A stretch of DNA of 64,000 bases, taken from assembly GCA_024195265.1 (NCBI GenBank), contig JAJLRJ010000005.1, positions 33,870,536 through 33,934,535 on the forward strand, in the 5' to 3' direction. This document shows positions 36,540 through 46,340 of this stretch, piece by piece. The notes under the pieces were generated by a model. It saw only the letters and a list, made by a program, of their open reading frames with translations, did not search any database and had not been told where the DNA came from. Each line of letters begins with the position of its first letter. Within the stretch, counting starts at the first letter, position 1. Source of the stretch: Dendrophyllia cribrosa (taxonomy: Eukaryota; Cnidaria; Anthozoa; Scleractinia; Dendrophylliidae). Position numbers and translations under genes: made by a program.

Positions 36540-37076
36540 AATCACATCACACTTAGCATCCCGACGCTGCTGTGTCATGACGTCACACCACAGCTGTGTC
36601 ATGACGTCACACTTAGCAGCCCGATACTGTTGTGTCATGACATCACACCACAGCTGTGTCATGACGTCACACCACAGCTGTGTCATGACGTCACACCACA
36701 GCTGTGTCATGACGTCACACTTAGCAGCCCGACACAGCTGTGTCATGACGTCACACTTAGCAGCCCGACACAGCTGTGTCATGACGTCATACCACAGCTG
36801 TGTCATGACATCACACTTAGCAGCCCGCCACTGCAGTGTCATGACGTCACACCACGGCTGTGTCATGACATCACACTTAGCAGCCCGCCACTGCAGTGTC
36901 ATGATGTCACACCACAGCTGTGTCACGACATCACACTTAGCAGCCCGCCACTGCAGTGTTGTGACATCACACCACAGCTGTGTCATGACATCACACTTAG
37001 CAGCCCGACACTGCTGTGTCATGACGTCACACCACAGCTGTGTCATGACGTCACACTTAGCAGCCCGCCACTGCAA
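36540..37076. repeat. Tandem array rich in TGACGTCA (CRE-type) palindromes
   Basis: About 20 units of the form CACAGCTGTGTCATGACGTC, alternating with CACTTAGCAGCCCG. I count ten exact TGACGTCA sites, the canonical ATF/CREB element, and about eight one-base variants (TGACATCA, TGATGTCA). The GTGTCATGACGTCACAC unit is itself palindromic. The array lies upstream of the VLTF3-like remnant, the position taken by a different repeat in element 1. It is open in several frames but non-coding in appearance. Confidence 0.9.
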
Positions 37077-37094
37077 AAAAAATAAAACGCAGTG

Positions 37095-37324
37095 ATTTTT
37101 ATAAACACTCTACTCTGCTGTTAAACCTAATTTTGGGGGAACCCCCTTTGAGATTAAACGATGACGAAATGAAGCAAATTAACTTTGTTTACTCAAGCAT
37201 AGAATATTATCTTCCAAGCGGAATATCTTATGGATTCGTAATTCATAAAATCTTAGACCTGATTTTACCAGAAGGGCCCAGAAAATACAAAATTTTATCT
37301 TACATAAGCTCGCTACACGTCTAA
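37095..37324 (+). pseudogene. VLTF3-like gene, C-terminal remnant
   Basis: Encodes LRLNDDEMKQINFVYSSIE and ISYGFVIHKILDLILPEGP, matching the C-terminal region of the 5268-5933 protein. The zinc ribbon is missing; the deletion point is next to the repeat array. The stop is TAA at 37322-37324, followed by a short degenerate tail. Confidence 0.7.
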
Positions 37325-37470
37325 CAAACGAATGGTATTGGCAAGCGGCCATTCATGCTGCGGGCATTAATAATCTTGCTCAAACTTATTCATAAGAAAG
37401 GCAAACATTTGCTCTTCGTCTCCGGCACTTGCAGTGGCGACATTTTTCTTAGGGCTACGATCGATTTCAG

Positions 37471-38445
37471 CTACCTCTTCAGAGTTGTCAAGCTGTTATG
37501 AAAGCGCTCGACCGACCTTTGAATATTGCTCAAAAAATGTGGTTGTTTTGGTGCCCAAATCTCAGTTATATCCAGAAGCTTCCAGGCGAAGACAGCCACT
37601 GGTTTCGGGCCTTCTGAACCCTGATTCGAAAACGCTTTTTGCATATGGTTATAACGCAAAAACTCCTCGTCTTCGTCCTGTTTTCTAAATGACATTCTTA
37701 CTCTACCATAACAACACCAGATATTTTTCTCCGCGATGGAGCTCATACATGTAATCCTCTCAAACAATTGTGTTGATTTGAGGGATCCGATATCGATGAT
37801 TTTGTCTTGATTTCTGGTGATCTTCTGTTGGCTAAAAAGATAGCAAACTCCCCACGCGAGTGTTGTGTTGCCCTTTATCGTATACTTCTTTCCTCCGTTT
37901 AGAAACTGATTGTGGGCCAAAGTCGGTTCTAGCTGATTTAAAGAACACATTCTAAAGTAAGCATCGACAAACAGGCCTTTGTTTACCATATCCCCACTCA
38001 AAGCAAGGCCTGTTTGTATCTGGTCGTTATAATAACTAGGAATTCTATTCATAGATATTTTCCGCTTGAACGGACATTTAAATTCTAACAGAACTAAGTT
38101 GTTATCTTTGTCTAAATAATATCCGTCTGGGCTGCAAGTGACCTTTCGATAAAGCGGATGATCTCTTGCTAGATTAAGAGAGATGCTGTGACCAAAAACG
38201 GAAACAGAGTGTTTTTGCTCGAACAGATTGCCCCAGGTACAAGCTGCATTGTTGAGCATATCTGTCGGCTGTATTTTCTTTATGAGCAAGCTTTGCCGCG
38301 TTTCAAACGGCGAAGATCCCGTCAAGGCAGAGATCTCTGATGCACCGATGGTGTTTTGTCTGGCTCTCACCCAGTCGGCGCTCTTTTGTTTCAGACCAGT
38401 GTTCCTCGATTTAAGAAAATTCATGAACACTTGAGCAGTCGTCAT
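37471..38445 (-). CDS. YqaJ-like recombinase nuclease, element 2
   Basis: 324 residues from the ATG at 38445, chosen because TATATCAGTG lies just upstream. Active-site region: E37 in GASEISALTG, D107 in SPDGYY and E121-x-K123 in LLEFKCPF, the PD-(D/E)XK pattern of YqaJ/lambda exonuclease. Compared with element 1 about nine residues after WGNLFE are missing in frame. The C-terminal half has LAWGVCYLFSQQK and VAVFAWKLLDITEIW. The start codon overlaps the stop of the upstream zinc-finger gene (TGATG), and the promoter lies inside that gene's last codons. Confidence 0.8.
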   Translation of the reverse strand: MTTAQVFMNFLKSRNTGLKQKSADWVRARQNTIGASEISALTGSSPFETRQSLLIKKIQPTDMLNNAACTWGNLFEQKHSVSVFGHSISLNLARDHPLYRKVTCSPDGYYLDKDNNLVLLEFKCPFKRKISMNRIPSYYNDQIQTGLALSGDMVNKGLFVDAYFRMCSLNQLEPTLAHNQFLNGGKKYTIKGNTTLAWGVCYLFSQQKITRNQDKIIDIGSLKSTQLFERITCMSSIAEKNIWCCYGRVRMSFRKQDEDEEFLRYNHMQKAFSNQGSEGPKPVAVFAWKLLDITEIWAPKQPHFLSNIQRSVERFHNSLTTLKR

Positions 38446-39029
38446 CACTGATATACAAAGGGCAAGCATTTCTTCAATTGGTAATAACCACTCAACTCCG
38501 TTCGAAACGTTGCGAGTGATTTCTTACCTGCGATATAATCTGAAACAAAGCTTAAGTCACGAATGTTATTTAAAGGATCAAGAGCCTCTAAGCTTTTGTT
38601 TTTAGATGGTTCTTGTTCTCGCTCATCAAGCCATGCATTCAGCTCATGCTGACTGATATTTGACTTGTAAAAAACTTCTCGATTACTCATCAAAGGGGCC
38701 GCCAAATCCGCCTCATGTTTGAGAAGAGCTCGAGGATTTCTTTTCAAAGACGGGCAGCCATTCTTTCTATGACTATAAGCTGTTGATCTAGAAACTTCTC
38801 GATTGCAACTGGGGCAAATCACTTTCGGTCGTGATTCTGTTTTCAGCTTCTTGCAAGCATATTTTTGATGCTCCACAAGTGAGTGGCCCTGTGTGAAGTT
38901 TAAACCACAATATCTGCAAGGATTATATTCGAATGTTCCTTTGTTTTTCGCAAAGATACCATCACCTTCTTTCAAAGGGATTCTTCTCATGGCCAAGAAT
39001 GCAACAGCAGTGATAGCTCTGTTTGCCAT
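38445..39029 (-). CDS. Zinc-finger protein at the right end of element 2
   Basis: 194 residues starting MANRAITAVAFLA at 39029 inside the terminal repeat. Two fingers: CRYCGLNFTQGHSLVEHQKYAC (C-x2-C-x12-H-x5-C type) and CPSCNREVSRSTAYSHRKNGC. The C-terminal part is helical and charged (SQHELNAWLDEREQEPSKN). Its first five codons and promoter are shared with the polymerase gene at the other end. Element 1 has no equivalent. Probably a DNA-binding early protein; no family recognised. The C-terminal residues (YYQLKKCLPFVYQ) are simply the translation of the downstream promoter, suggesting read-through into it after loss of an earlier stop. Confidence 0.6.
   Translation of the reverse strand: MANRAITAVAFLAMRRIPLKEGDGIFAKNKGTFEYNPCRYCGLNFTQGHSLVEHQKYACKKLKTESRPKVICPSCNREVSRSTAYSHRKNGCPSLKRNPRALLKHEADLAAPLMSNREVFYKSNISQHELNAWLDEREQEPSKNKSLEALDPLNNIRDLSFVSDYIAGKKSLATFRTELSGYYQLKKCLPFVYQ
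38448..38490 (-). promoter_or_regulatory. Early-type promoter of the YqaJ gene (element 2)
   Basis: Minus strand: ACCAATTGAAGAAATGCTTG, then CCCTTTGTATATCAGTG and the ATG at 38445. A copy of the terminal-repeat promoter, but inside the element. Confidence 0.6.
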
Positions 39030-39413
39030 TGCTGTATATACAAGGGGTATGCATTTCTTCAATTGGTAACACCCAACCCTCATGTGCACTATAGGGCTTC
39101 GTTTGGGTGGATGGGGGCCTCCTTGGCGTTTTGTTTTGGTTGCTGAAATCGGTTGTTGCCCTGATGAGTTTTTACGCTGATGTGAAGAAGGACGGGGGCA
39201 GAGTAGATATATCTTACATGTTCTGGTGAAAGCTGTTTTAAGGTTCCCCAGGAGTGAACCAACCGGAAAATAAGGGGTTCGTTTTGGCAAGAATCGGGGT
39301 CCGAACAAAGCGAGGGGCCCGATTCTTGCCGAAACGAACCCCTTATTTTCCGGTTGGTTCACCCCTGGGGAACCTTAAACAACTTGCACCAGAACATGTA
39401 AGATATATCTACT
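39014..39413. repeat. Right terminal inverted repeat of element 2
   Basis: The outer 212 bp (39202-39413) is a hairpin bounded AGTAG...CTACT. The inner part mirrors the left repeat through the promoter and the codons ATGGCAAACAGAGCTA. Confidence 0.93.
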
Positions 39414-39659
39414 TCGGACAGTGCATTGCCAGTCTGTTGTATTGCCACAGCGCCGCTTTACATTGTAAGAGTAGCCAAGGTTGTCGGTCAACTTGTTCTT
39501 TCCGCGTTTGGCAGAGTCTCGTACTATCTCAAAGGTCAACTGGAAGCTGCTGTTGTCTGCTGGTCCAGGCTGCGGCTCAAGGATGGATGACTCTTTGAAG
39601 GAACGGGGTGACTCGAACATGGAGAACTGTTCCACTGGAGAAGGAGGTGACTCTAACAT
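39414..39659 (-). CDS. FLYWCH exon of a MULE-like gene
   Basis: Encodes FQLTFEIVRDSAKRGKNKL, then GYSYNVKRRCGNTTDWQCTV, the first part of a FLYWCH zinc finger (aromatic Y, W and C residues in order). Element 2 is inserted after the codon that includes the duplicated GTCCGA; the remaining bases and donor lie at 26344-26353, and the next exon at 24875-25222. The upstream start is uncertain (a Met at 39659 is in frame). Confidence 0.65.
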
Positions 39660-39689
39660 GGAGGAATGTCATTCAATTGGAGATGGAGG

Positions 39690-40134
39690 GTCGTATATGG
39701 TTGACATTACAACATTACAACAATTATTTCCTAGAGAATATCAATGATAGCAAAAAGATATGGAATGGAATCAGAGAAATAGTTCACTTTAGACCGACAA
39801 TAAGCCAGAAAACTGTGAAGATTGTCCAAAATAAAACTGAATTAATAACTGATACAAAACTGGTGGCAAATGCTTTTAATAATACCTCTGCAAATGTCGG
39901 AGTTAACTTGGCTAGTTTTACTAATTCCTGAAGTACACAAGTCACCATTAGAGTATCTTAAAAATTCTTCAAGTAATAACAATTCTATTCCCTATTGCTC
40001 CTGCTGAGATTGAAACTCATATTTAAAATTTAAAATCTGGTAAAGCTGCTGGCCCACAGTCTGCCAGTAAATATCCTTAAAATTATTAAAAATGTTCTAT
40101 ATCTGTTCCATTGGCAATTAACCTTATTTAACAC
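39690..40134 (+). mobile_element. LINE fragment, N-terminal reverse-transcriptase region
   Basis: Open segment to 39931 with NDSKKIWNGIREIV, ELITDTKLVANAFNNTSANVG, the region just upstream of the RT domain in CR1/L2/Jockey-type LINEs, then degenerate sequence. Interrupted at 40134 by the Penelope-like element and continued at 44899. Confidence 0.65.
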
Positions 40135-40195
40135 AAAAATTTAGTTTTATCGACTGAGTCGATAAGGTAAATTGACCACCGTAAAAAGATTTAAA

Positions 40196-40240
40196 TAGCT
40201 GACATTTCGAGCGCTAGTACTTCGTCGGAGCGAATCAAGG
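40196..40240 (-). ncRNA. Hammerhead-like motif, Penelope terminal repeat (copy 1)
   Basis: Minus strand: CTCCGACGAAGTACTAGCGC, then TCGAAATGTC. It has the core CCGACGA, a short stem II and GAAA; the stem II arms are mutated relative to copies 2 and 3. Confidence 0.45.
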
Positions 40241-40319
40241 AATTGTGGGTAGTGTGTGGGGTTTTATATACATAAACAGATTTCTGAACTGACACAATAT
40301 TTTATTATCGAGGCAAAGT

Positions 40320-40690
40320 TGATGATTTTCTCGCCCGACTATTTGTAAACGTTTTGTTGTCTGCTAGCACGCGTTCAGACTGTTCCGAAAATGACCTAGC
40401 TTTTGCTTACGATTACCTTGGTAGCTGCGGAAGCGCCTGCGATATTTCGTCAGGCTTTGCTTCGTGGCCGCGAAATTTCGTCTGTCTGAACTTTCGCCTG
40501 CGCGATATTTCGTTTGACCTTGCGAAATGTCGCCGCCGTTATGGCGAAATTTCGTTTCGGTTAGGCGAAATGTCGCCGAAATTTCGGTGATATTTCGCTT
40601 GACTTAGCGCAGTGTCGCGGACATTTCGGCGAAATATCGTTCCGAAATTTCGCCAGAACAATAAGCGAACTTCGGCGTAGTTCGTTTGCA
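40320..40690. other. Non-coding stretch with repeated GAAATTTCG/CGAAATTTCG words
   Basis: Multiple degenerate copies of TTTCGGCGAAAT and TGGCGAAATTTCG within the Penelope complex. The ORF at 40354-40590 is low-complexity. Origin unclear. Confidence 0.5.
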
Positions 40691-41097
40691 AGACTTTTTC
40701 ACAATACTGTAGTGAGCGGTGGAGCTACGCTATTGGTGGAAATTTGGTGACATGAAAAACGAATGTAAATTAGTTGAATGAAAAGCATTCGTCGATTCCG
40801 TGGAGTTTGAGAGTGCCGATTTGAAAGATGATTTTTTTGTTCTAAGTTTTTACGGCTTTCTGTGTTACCCTGGTGTAGGGAAAGGCCACAGATTGTCATG
40901 TGTTGTTTATAATGGTTAGTAAGATTGAAATGACGCACGACTGGTTTGAATGCGTCTTTTCAACGTCTCGGTGATGTTCACAAAAACGGTCGCCTAGTAT
41001 CCTCCCTGTTTCGCCAATGTATATAATGTATACGAGAATTTAGTTTTATCGACTGAGTCGATAAGGTAAATTGACCACCGTAAAAAGATTCAAATAG

Positions 41098-41138
41098 CTG
41101 ACGTTTCGAGCGCTAGCCCTTCGTCGGAGCGAATCAAG
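41098..41138 (-). ncRNA. Hammerhead-like motif, Penelope terminal repeat (copy 2)
   Basis: Minus strand: CCGACGA-A-GGGC-TAGC-GCTC-GAAA-CGTC. Stem II (GGGC/GCUC) pairs with one G-U. Core CUGANGA has C at the second position. Confidence 0.5.
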
Positions 41139-41224
41139 GAATTGTGGGTAGTGTGTGGTTTATATAGTAAGCGGTGGAGCTACGCTATTGGTGGAAATTT
41201 GGTGACGTGAAAAACAAATGTAGA

Positions 41225-42155
41225 TTAGTTGAATGAAAAGCGTTCGTTGATTCCGTGGGGTTTGAGAGTGCCGATTTGAAAGATGATTTTTTGTTCTAGG
41301 TTTTTACGGCTTTCTGTGTTACCCTGGTGTAGGGAAAGGCCGCAGATTGTCATGTGTTGTTTAGAATGGTTAGTAAGATTAAAATGGCGCGCGACTGGTT
41401 TGGATGCGTCTTTGTCATTTTTTTCAACGTCTCGGAGATGTTCACGAAAACGGTCGCCCAGTCTCCTCCCTGTTTCGCCAATGTATATCTTTTTGCAAAA
41501 AGTACATGTAATGCAGTAGATAACATTTACGGAGGTGCATGTAAAACGATCAGTGATTTTAATAGATCGTTTGGGTCCTGTTATTTTGTCCACGTTGTGA
41601 ATGAAAGGACAAGTGTTACATCGTGTGCGTGTGCATTTGAAAGTTCCCGGTACATCGTCAGATTTCAGTGCGCTCGTAACTAGAAAGTTGCTTATGTTTT
41701 TGTCACGTTTGAATGAAATTAGTGGGGGTTGTGAAAAAATTCTGCCAGTTTCGGGGTCGTTTTGGAGTAATTTGAAATTTTTTAAAATGATGCTTTTGAC
41801 TGTGTTGTTGTGTGGGTGGAAAGTGAGGGTGAATGGAATTCTCTCGTTCTGTTCCTTCTGTGGCGTTTGTAGTGCTGACTGTCTATCGATCTGTTGTGCA
41901 CGTTGTTGGCCCGTATTAACAACAGAGTCAGGATACCCACGTTTCTTGAAAAACTGGCACATTTCTTCTGATTTGTTGGAAAAATCAGAGTCATCACTAC
42001 ATAGACGTCGAAGTCTGAGAAATTGAGAATACGGAATGGCGTTTTTAACGTGCGATGGATGTGAGGATGAATGTAACAGATAACTGTGGGAATCTGTAGG
42101 TTTGTAGTGCACACTTGTGGATAAACTGTTACCGTTGATTGAAATATTAATGAAA
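41225..42155 (-). pseudogene. Penelope-like retroelement C-terminal region with GIY-YIG nuclease
   Basis: Encodes, in order, a linker with FKCTRTRCNTCPFIHNV (CCHH/Cys motif), NVIYCITCTFCKKIYIGETG (the GIY-YIG first block, here C-I-T...Y-I-G), RRLGDRFREHLRDV with the catalytic Arg region, and HFNLTNHSKQHMTICGL. This is the typical C-terminus of a Penelope-type reverse transcriptase. The upstream RT domain is absent from this copy; the frame runs into an inverted segment at about 42155. Confidence 0.8.
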
Positions 42156-42545
42156 AAAATGACAAAGACGCATCCAAACCAGTCGCGCGCCATTTTAATC
42201 TTACTAACCATTCTAAACAACACATGACAATCTGCGGCCTTTCCCTACACCAGGGTAACACAGAAAGCCGTAAAAACCTAGAACAAAAAATCATCTTTCA
42301 AATCGGCACTCTCAAACCCCACGGAATCAACGAACGCTTTTCATTCAACTAATCTACATTTGTTTTTCACGTCACCAAATTTCCACCAATAGCGTAGCTC
42401 CACCGCTTACTATATAAACCACACACTACCCACAATTCCTTGATTCGCTCCGACGAAGGGCTAGCGCTCGAAACGTCAGCTATTTGAATCTTTTTACGGT
42501 GGTCAATTTACCTTATCGACTCAGTCGATAAAACTAAATTCTCGT
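42140..42545 (+). repeat. Inverted copy of the Penelope GIY-YIG end and terminal region
   Basis: Matches 41041-41420 in inverse orientation with near-identity, forming a roughly 380-bp foldback pair. It ends with the terminal motif ...CCTTATCGACTCAGTCGATA. Confidence 0.85.
42446..42482 (+). ncRNA. Hammerhead-like motif, Penelope terminal repeat (copy 3)
   Basis: CCGACGAAGGGCTAGCGCTC, then GAAACGTC, identical in core to copy 2 but on the + strand. Confidence 0.5.
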
Positions 42546-42667
42546 GTTTCATCCCCCCACCGACGCAGCACCACAGTTTCTCTAGAAACTAACCTCATTC
42601 ATCTATATAATGTATATGTATATAAGTACATGTTATGCAGTAGATAACATTTATGGAGGTGCAATTA

Positions 42668-43288
42668 TTATGTGAAACGATCAGTGATGTTAATAGATCG
42701 TTTGGGTCCCGTTATTTTGTCCGCGTTGTGAATGAAAGGACAAGTGTTACATCGTGTGCGTGTGCATTTAAAAGTTCCCGGTTCATCATCAGATTTCAGT
42801 GCACTCGTAACTAGAAAGTTGCCAATTTTTTTGTCACATTTGAATGAAATTAGTGGGGGTTGTGAAAAAATTCTGCCAGTTTCGAAGTCATTTTGGAGTA
42901 ATTTGAAATTTTTTAAAATGATGCTTTTGACTGTGTTGTTGTGTGGGTGAAAAGTGAGGGTGAATGGAATTCTCTCGTTCCCTTCCTTCTGTGACGTTTG
43001 TAGTGCTGATCGTCTGTCGATCTGTTGTGCACATTGTTGGCCCATATTAACCACAGAGTCAGGGTACCCACGTTTCTTGAAAAACTGGCACATTTCTCCT
43101 GATTTGTTGGAAAAGTCAAAGTCATCACTACATAGATGTCGAAATCTGAGAAATTGAGAATACGGAATGGCGTTTTTAACATGCGATGGATGTGAGGATG
43201 AATGTAACAGATAACTGTGGGAATCTGTAGGTTTGTAGTGCACACTTGTGGATAAACTGTTTCGGTTGATTGAAATAATTGATGTCAA
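42668..43288 (-). pseudogene. Second Penelope-like fragment
   Basis: Encodes IPYSQFLRFRHLCSDDFDFS, KRGYPDSVVNMGQQ, IPFTLTFHPHNNTVKSIILK and TFKCTRTRCNTCPFIH, about 90 percent identical to the copy at 41225-42155. It lacks the GIY-YIG end and is joined at its upstream side to an inverted RT segment. Confidence 0.8.
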
Positions 43289-43344
43289 GAAAAGCGACTG
43301 AGGTTTCGTAAATTTCCCAGGTATATTTTAGAGCTAGATGAAAA

Positions 43345-43565
43345 GTATTGACAGATGTTATGAATTGATTAGGTTCCTCTTTACTGGAAGAGGTAGCACC
43401 AATGCAATCGTCGATGTAGCGGCCGTAGAGTTCAGGTTTGGTTCCATGGTACTGATTGAAACCAAAAAAACCAAACCAAACCTGAACTCTACGACCGCTA
43501 CATCGATGATTGCATTGGCGCTACGTCTTCCAGTAAAGAGGAACTTAATCAATTCATCATCAATT
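43345..43565. repeat. Foldback of a Penelope RT segment
   Basis: About 100-bp arms around 43455. Both arms encode the RT catalytic block RYIDDCIG on opposite strands (ELYGRYIDDCIG reading outward). A head-to-head junction of two truncated copies. Confidence 0.8.
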
Positions 43566-43628
43566 CAGGGTAACACAGAAAGCCGTAAAACTTAGAACAA
43601 AAAATCATCTTTCAAATCAGCACTCTTA

Positions 43629-44598
43629 AAGGTCAAATGAACCAAAAATGTGACATTTTTTCTTTTAGTCCAATATTAATGCAATATGTTTAATGAGTAC
43701 CAAATAAACATATTCTGAAGTTTGAAACTAATTGGGCTTGGCATCGCAGAGATATTGAAAGTTGAAAAATGCGACTTTTGGCCGTCATAATCGTAGAGCG
43801 ATCGGGAAAATTGTCGGAAAGTGACGTCACTATTGACCACCTCAAAACAGTCAAGGTTCGAAGTTGAAAACAATAGGTTTCATGAGCGAAAACAATGCAT
43901 GCCTGCACGTGCGTTTTATATTTTAGTACATTTCCTTGCCGTTCGCTGCAAAACAACAACGTCAAATGATCAAATTATAGGTTTTCGTGGAGAACGTGAA
44001 CTCACAACGGTTAATTTTCTTTTCTCTATTTGAAATTTAAAGCCGTCACTATAAATTTAACAGTTTACCTTCACAAAAATTACCGCGTAAGTGGAGATGA
44101 TTGACAGACAGGGAAAGTTAGCCTGCACTTAACTACCAAGCGAGGTGGATTGAAAAAACTTAACTCCGTTAAAAAAATCTATTGTATAAACAGATGAAGT
44201 TTCTCGAAGCAATATTTCGTCACTCAAAGCTCTTCGTTTCCTACCAAAACACAGGTTCGAGCTCCTCGGCCATTTTCAATGCGAAAACAGTCGAAATCTT
44301 TAAGTTTTAAGAATATACACAAGCTAGAATACTCAGTATTCGCCAGGAGAGAGGACACTGGGAATGAGGTTGGCTCACCAATAGTGACGTCACAATCCTT
44401 ACCAATCCTACCACTTGTAGTGCGCGGCCATTTCAGAAACGTTTTCGTGAAGCCTTCGGAAATCTTCGTACTTTTAGCTATGTAACTTCCTTAAAGGCTC
44501 AGGAAGGAAAATTTTTGCGTAAGTTTGCTTTATTATGGTTTCTTTTAACGTTTAAATGGATAAAGAAAAAATTTCAAATTTTTGGTTCATTTGACCTT
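43629..44598. mobile_element. TA-flanked non-autonomous DNA element, 970 bp
   Basis: Inverted repeats of 21 bp start AAGGTCAAATGAACCAAAAA. TA duplications at 43627-43628 and 44599-44600. Removing it restores the Penelope sequence (CACTCT..AACCCCACGG) found in other copies. No transposase seen. Confidence 0.88.
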
Positions 44599-44744
44599 TA
44601 AACCCCACGGAATCAACGAACGCTTTTCATTCATTGACAACTAATTTACCTTTGTTTTTCACGTCACCAAATTTCCACATATAGCGTAGCTCCACTGCTC
44701 ACTACATGTATATAAAACCACACACTACCCACAATTCCTTGATT

Positions 44745-44782
44745 CGCTCCGACAAAGGGCTAGCACTCGAAACGTCAGCTAT
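44745..44782 (+). ncRNA. Hammerhead-like motif, decayed (copy 4)
   Basis: CCGACAAAGGGCTAGCACTC, then GAAACGTC. The conserved G of the CUGANGA core is A here, so it should be inactive. Confidence 0.4.
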
Positions 44783-44898
44783 TTGAATCTTTTTATGTTG
44801 GTCAATTTAACTTATCTACTCAGTCGATAAAACTAAATTCTCGTCTTAAACCCCCCACCGACGCAGCACCACAGTTTCTCTAGAAACTAACCCCATTC

Positions 44899-45110
44899 AT
44901 TAACCTTATTTAACACCTCTATTTCATCTGGGGTAGTTCAGACAAATTTAAAGTTGCTGAATGTAGTTCCTATCTATAAAAAAGATTCACAGACAAATCT
45001 CTGTAATTACCACCCTATTTCTTTACTTTCTACATTTAACAAACTGCTAGACAAACTTATATCTAATAGGCTTCTAAATTTTCTAGAAAAAGAAATTATA
45101 TTTTTTTATG
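44899..45110 (+). mobile_element. LINE fragment, RT domain start (continuation)
   Basis: After the duplicated ATTAACCTTATTTAACAC it reads SSGVVQTNLKLLNVVPIYKK and ISLLSTFNKLLDKLISNRL, the finger motifs of CR1/L2-type LINE reverse transcriptases. It stops at about 45110, where a different LINE begins. Confidence 0.65.
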
Positions 45111-46340
45111 GGCCAATTTGGTTTCCGAGCTAAGCTATCTGTTGTCATCTCTACCAACTTCGAAAGAAATGCTCCAAAAAATAAATTCTATACTATACGA
45201 TTTCCTCTGGGACAGCAAAGGTGACAAAATTAAAAGAACGGAAATGATTAATAATTATGAAAAAGGGGGACTCAAGATGATCGACATACAAAGCTTCAAC
45301 ACGTCACTGAAATTAAAATGGAAGGCTCTTTTCGACTATTTTTTAGAAAGACATGGCGGTAAATTGCTGTTCCTGAGTAATCTAGAACAACAAGACGCAG
45401 TACAACTGACAATAAAAGAACCTTTTCTGAAAGAAATTGTTGAGCACTGGGCCAATTTCAACTTTAGAGAGACTAAATTAGAGTTTGAGTCTGTATAATA
45501 TATCTGGCACAATTCACTTATCACGATCGAAAATAAACCTTTTTTCTATAAAACATGGTTTAATGCTGGTGTGGAGAGAGTTAAAGACCTCCTTGATAAG
45601 GACTGCCGTTTTATAAGCTTTGATGATTTTGTAAAGAAATTCAATATTAAAACTAATTATCTTGAGTATTATAAGGTGGTCTCTACTCTGAAACAGTATA
45701 AGAAAGTATGTCCACCCATTTGCGGCAGTGACAGCCCAAAAGATGGAACTGAAATTCTTGAATCTCATACGAAAATATACCAAAAAGTGTACCAATGCCT
45801 CCTTGAAAAAAAGGCCACCAAACCAATTAAGAGCCAAGGCAAATGGTCGACGAGGGAAACAACAGCGGGGAACATGATAATAAACTGGGAAAATACTTAT
45901 TCGTTAGCATTTATGTGCACTAAGGAAACAAAGTTAAGAGAGTTTTAATTTAAACTTTTTCATAGACGAATTGCAACCAACGATTTCCTTTACAAAATAG
46001 GAGTTAAACAAACTGACTCGTGCACCTTCTGTGGAGAAGCAACCGAAAACCTGATTCACTTATTCTGGAGCTGTGAATATTCCAGTGCCTTTTGGAAAAA
46101 TTGGCTGAATGGATTTTGCAAAACATTTCTAAAGTTGAAAAATTTGACCTTTCCGCAGTTCTTATTCTTGGCTTAGTTACTGATACAAAAGACCTACTAT
46201 TGCACCATCTACTGCTTATCGCAAGGCACTATATTATTTACACCTGCAAAATAAGAGAATCTTGCCCAAATGTACAGATGTACATACAAAGAGTTCAAAA
46301 TACAATGAAAATAGAAAGGCAAATCGCAAAAGATATCTAA
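45111..46340 (+). mobile_element. L1-type LINE, 3' part of ORF2, degenerate
   Basis: Segments in changing frames: INSILYDFLWDSKGDKIKR and GGLKMIDIQSFNTSLKLKW (thumb and downstream region), then a C-terminal zinc knuckle CTFCGEATENLIHLFWSC. These are typical for L1/Tx1-type ORF2 C-termini. Several stops at 45498, 45948 and beyond 46150. No poly-A tail seen. Confidence 0.7.

Larger units (their letters stand above)
26354..39413. mobile_element. Element 2: Maverick/Polinton-type element, 13.1 kb, integrase-deleted
   Basis: Bounded by AGTAG...CTACT and flanked by a perfect 6-bp target duplication TCGGAC (26348-26353 and 39414-39419). Gene order mirrors element 1 in reverse, but the block from the middle of the 79-residue gene to the integrase C-terminus (equivalent to about 13276-16448 of element 1) is missing. 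Polymerase, capsid, ATPase, beta-rich protein and Pro-rich protein genes are all broken; YqaJ, the zinc-finger protein and the two-segment membrane protein remain open. It is an old non-autonomous copy, or one that was mobilised in trans. Confidence 0.93.
40135..44898. mobile_element. Penelope-like element complex inserted in the LINE
   Basis: Flanked by an 18-bp target duplication ATTAACCTTATTTAACAC (40117-40134 and 44899-44916). It contains two minus-strand copies of the Penelope C-terminal coding region (41225-42155 and 42668-43288), an inverted + strand piece of the GIY-YIG end (42140-42360), an inverted pair around the RT motif YIDDC (43350-43560), and four copies of the terminal region with a hammerhead-like motif, two in each orientation. 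Penelope insertions often form such partial, inverted tandem arrays. A MITE (43629-44598) is nested in it. Confidence 0.85.

Noticed and set aside
36516..37095. Long open frames on both strands across the TGACGTCA array
   Set aside because: They arise because the repeat has few stop codons; composition is purely repetitive and no promoter motif or homologue supports them.
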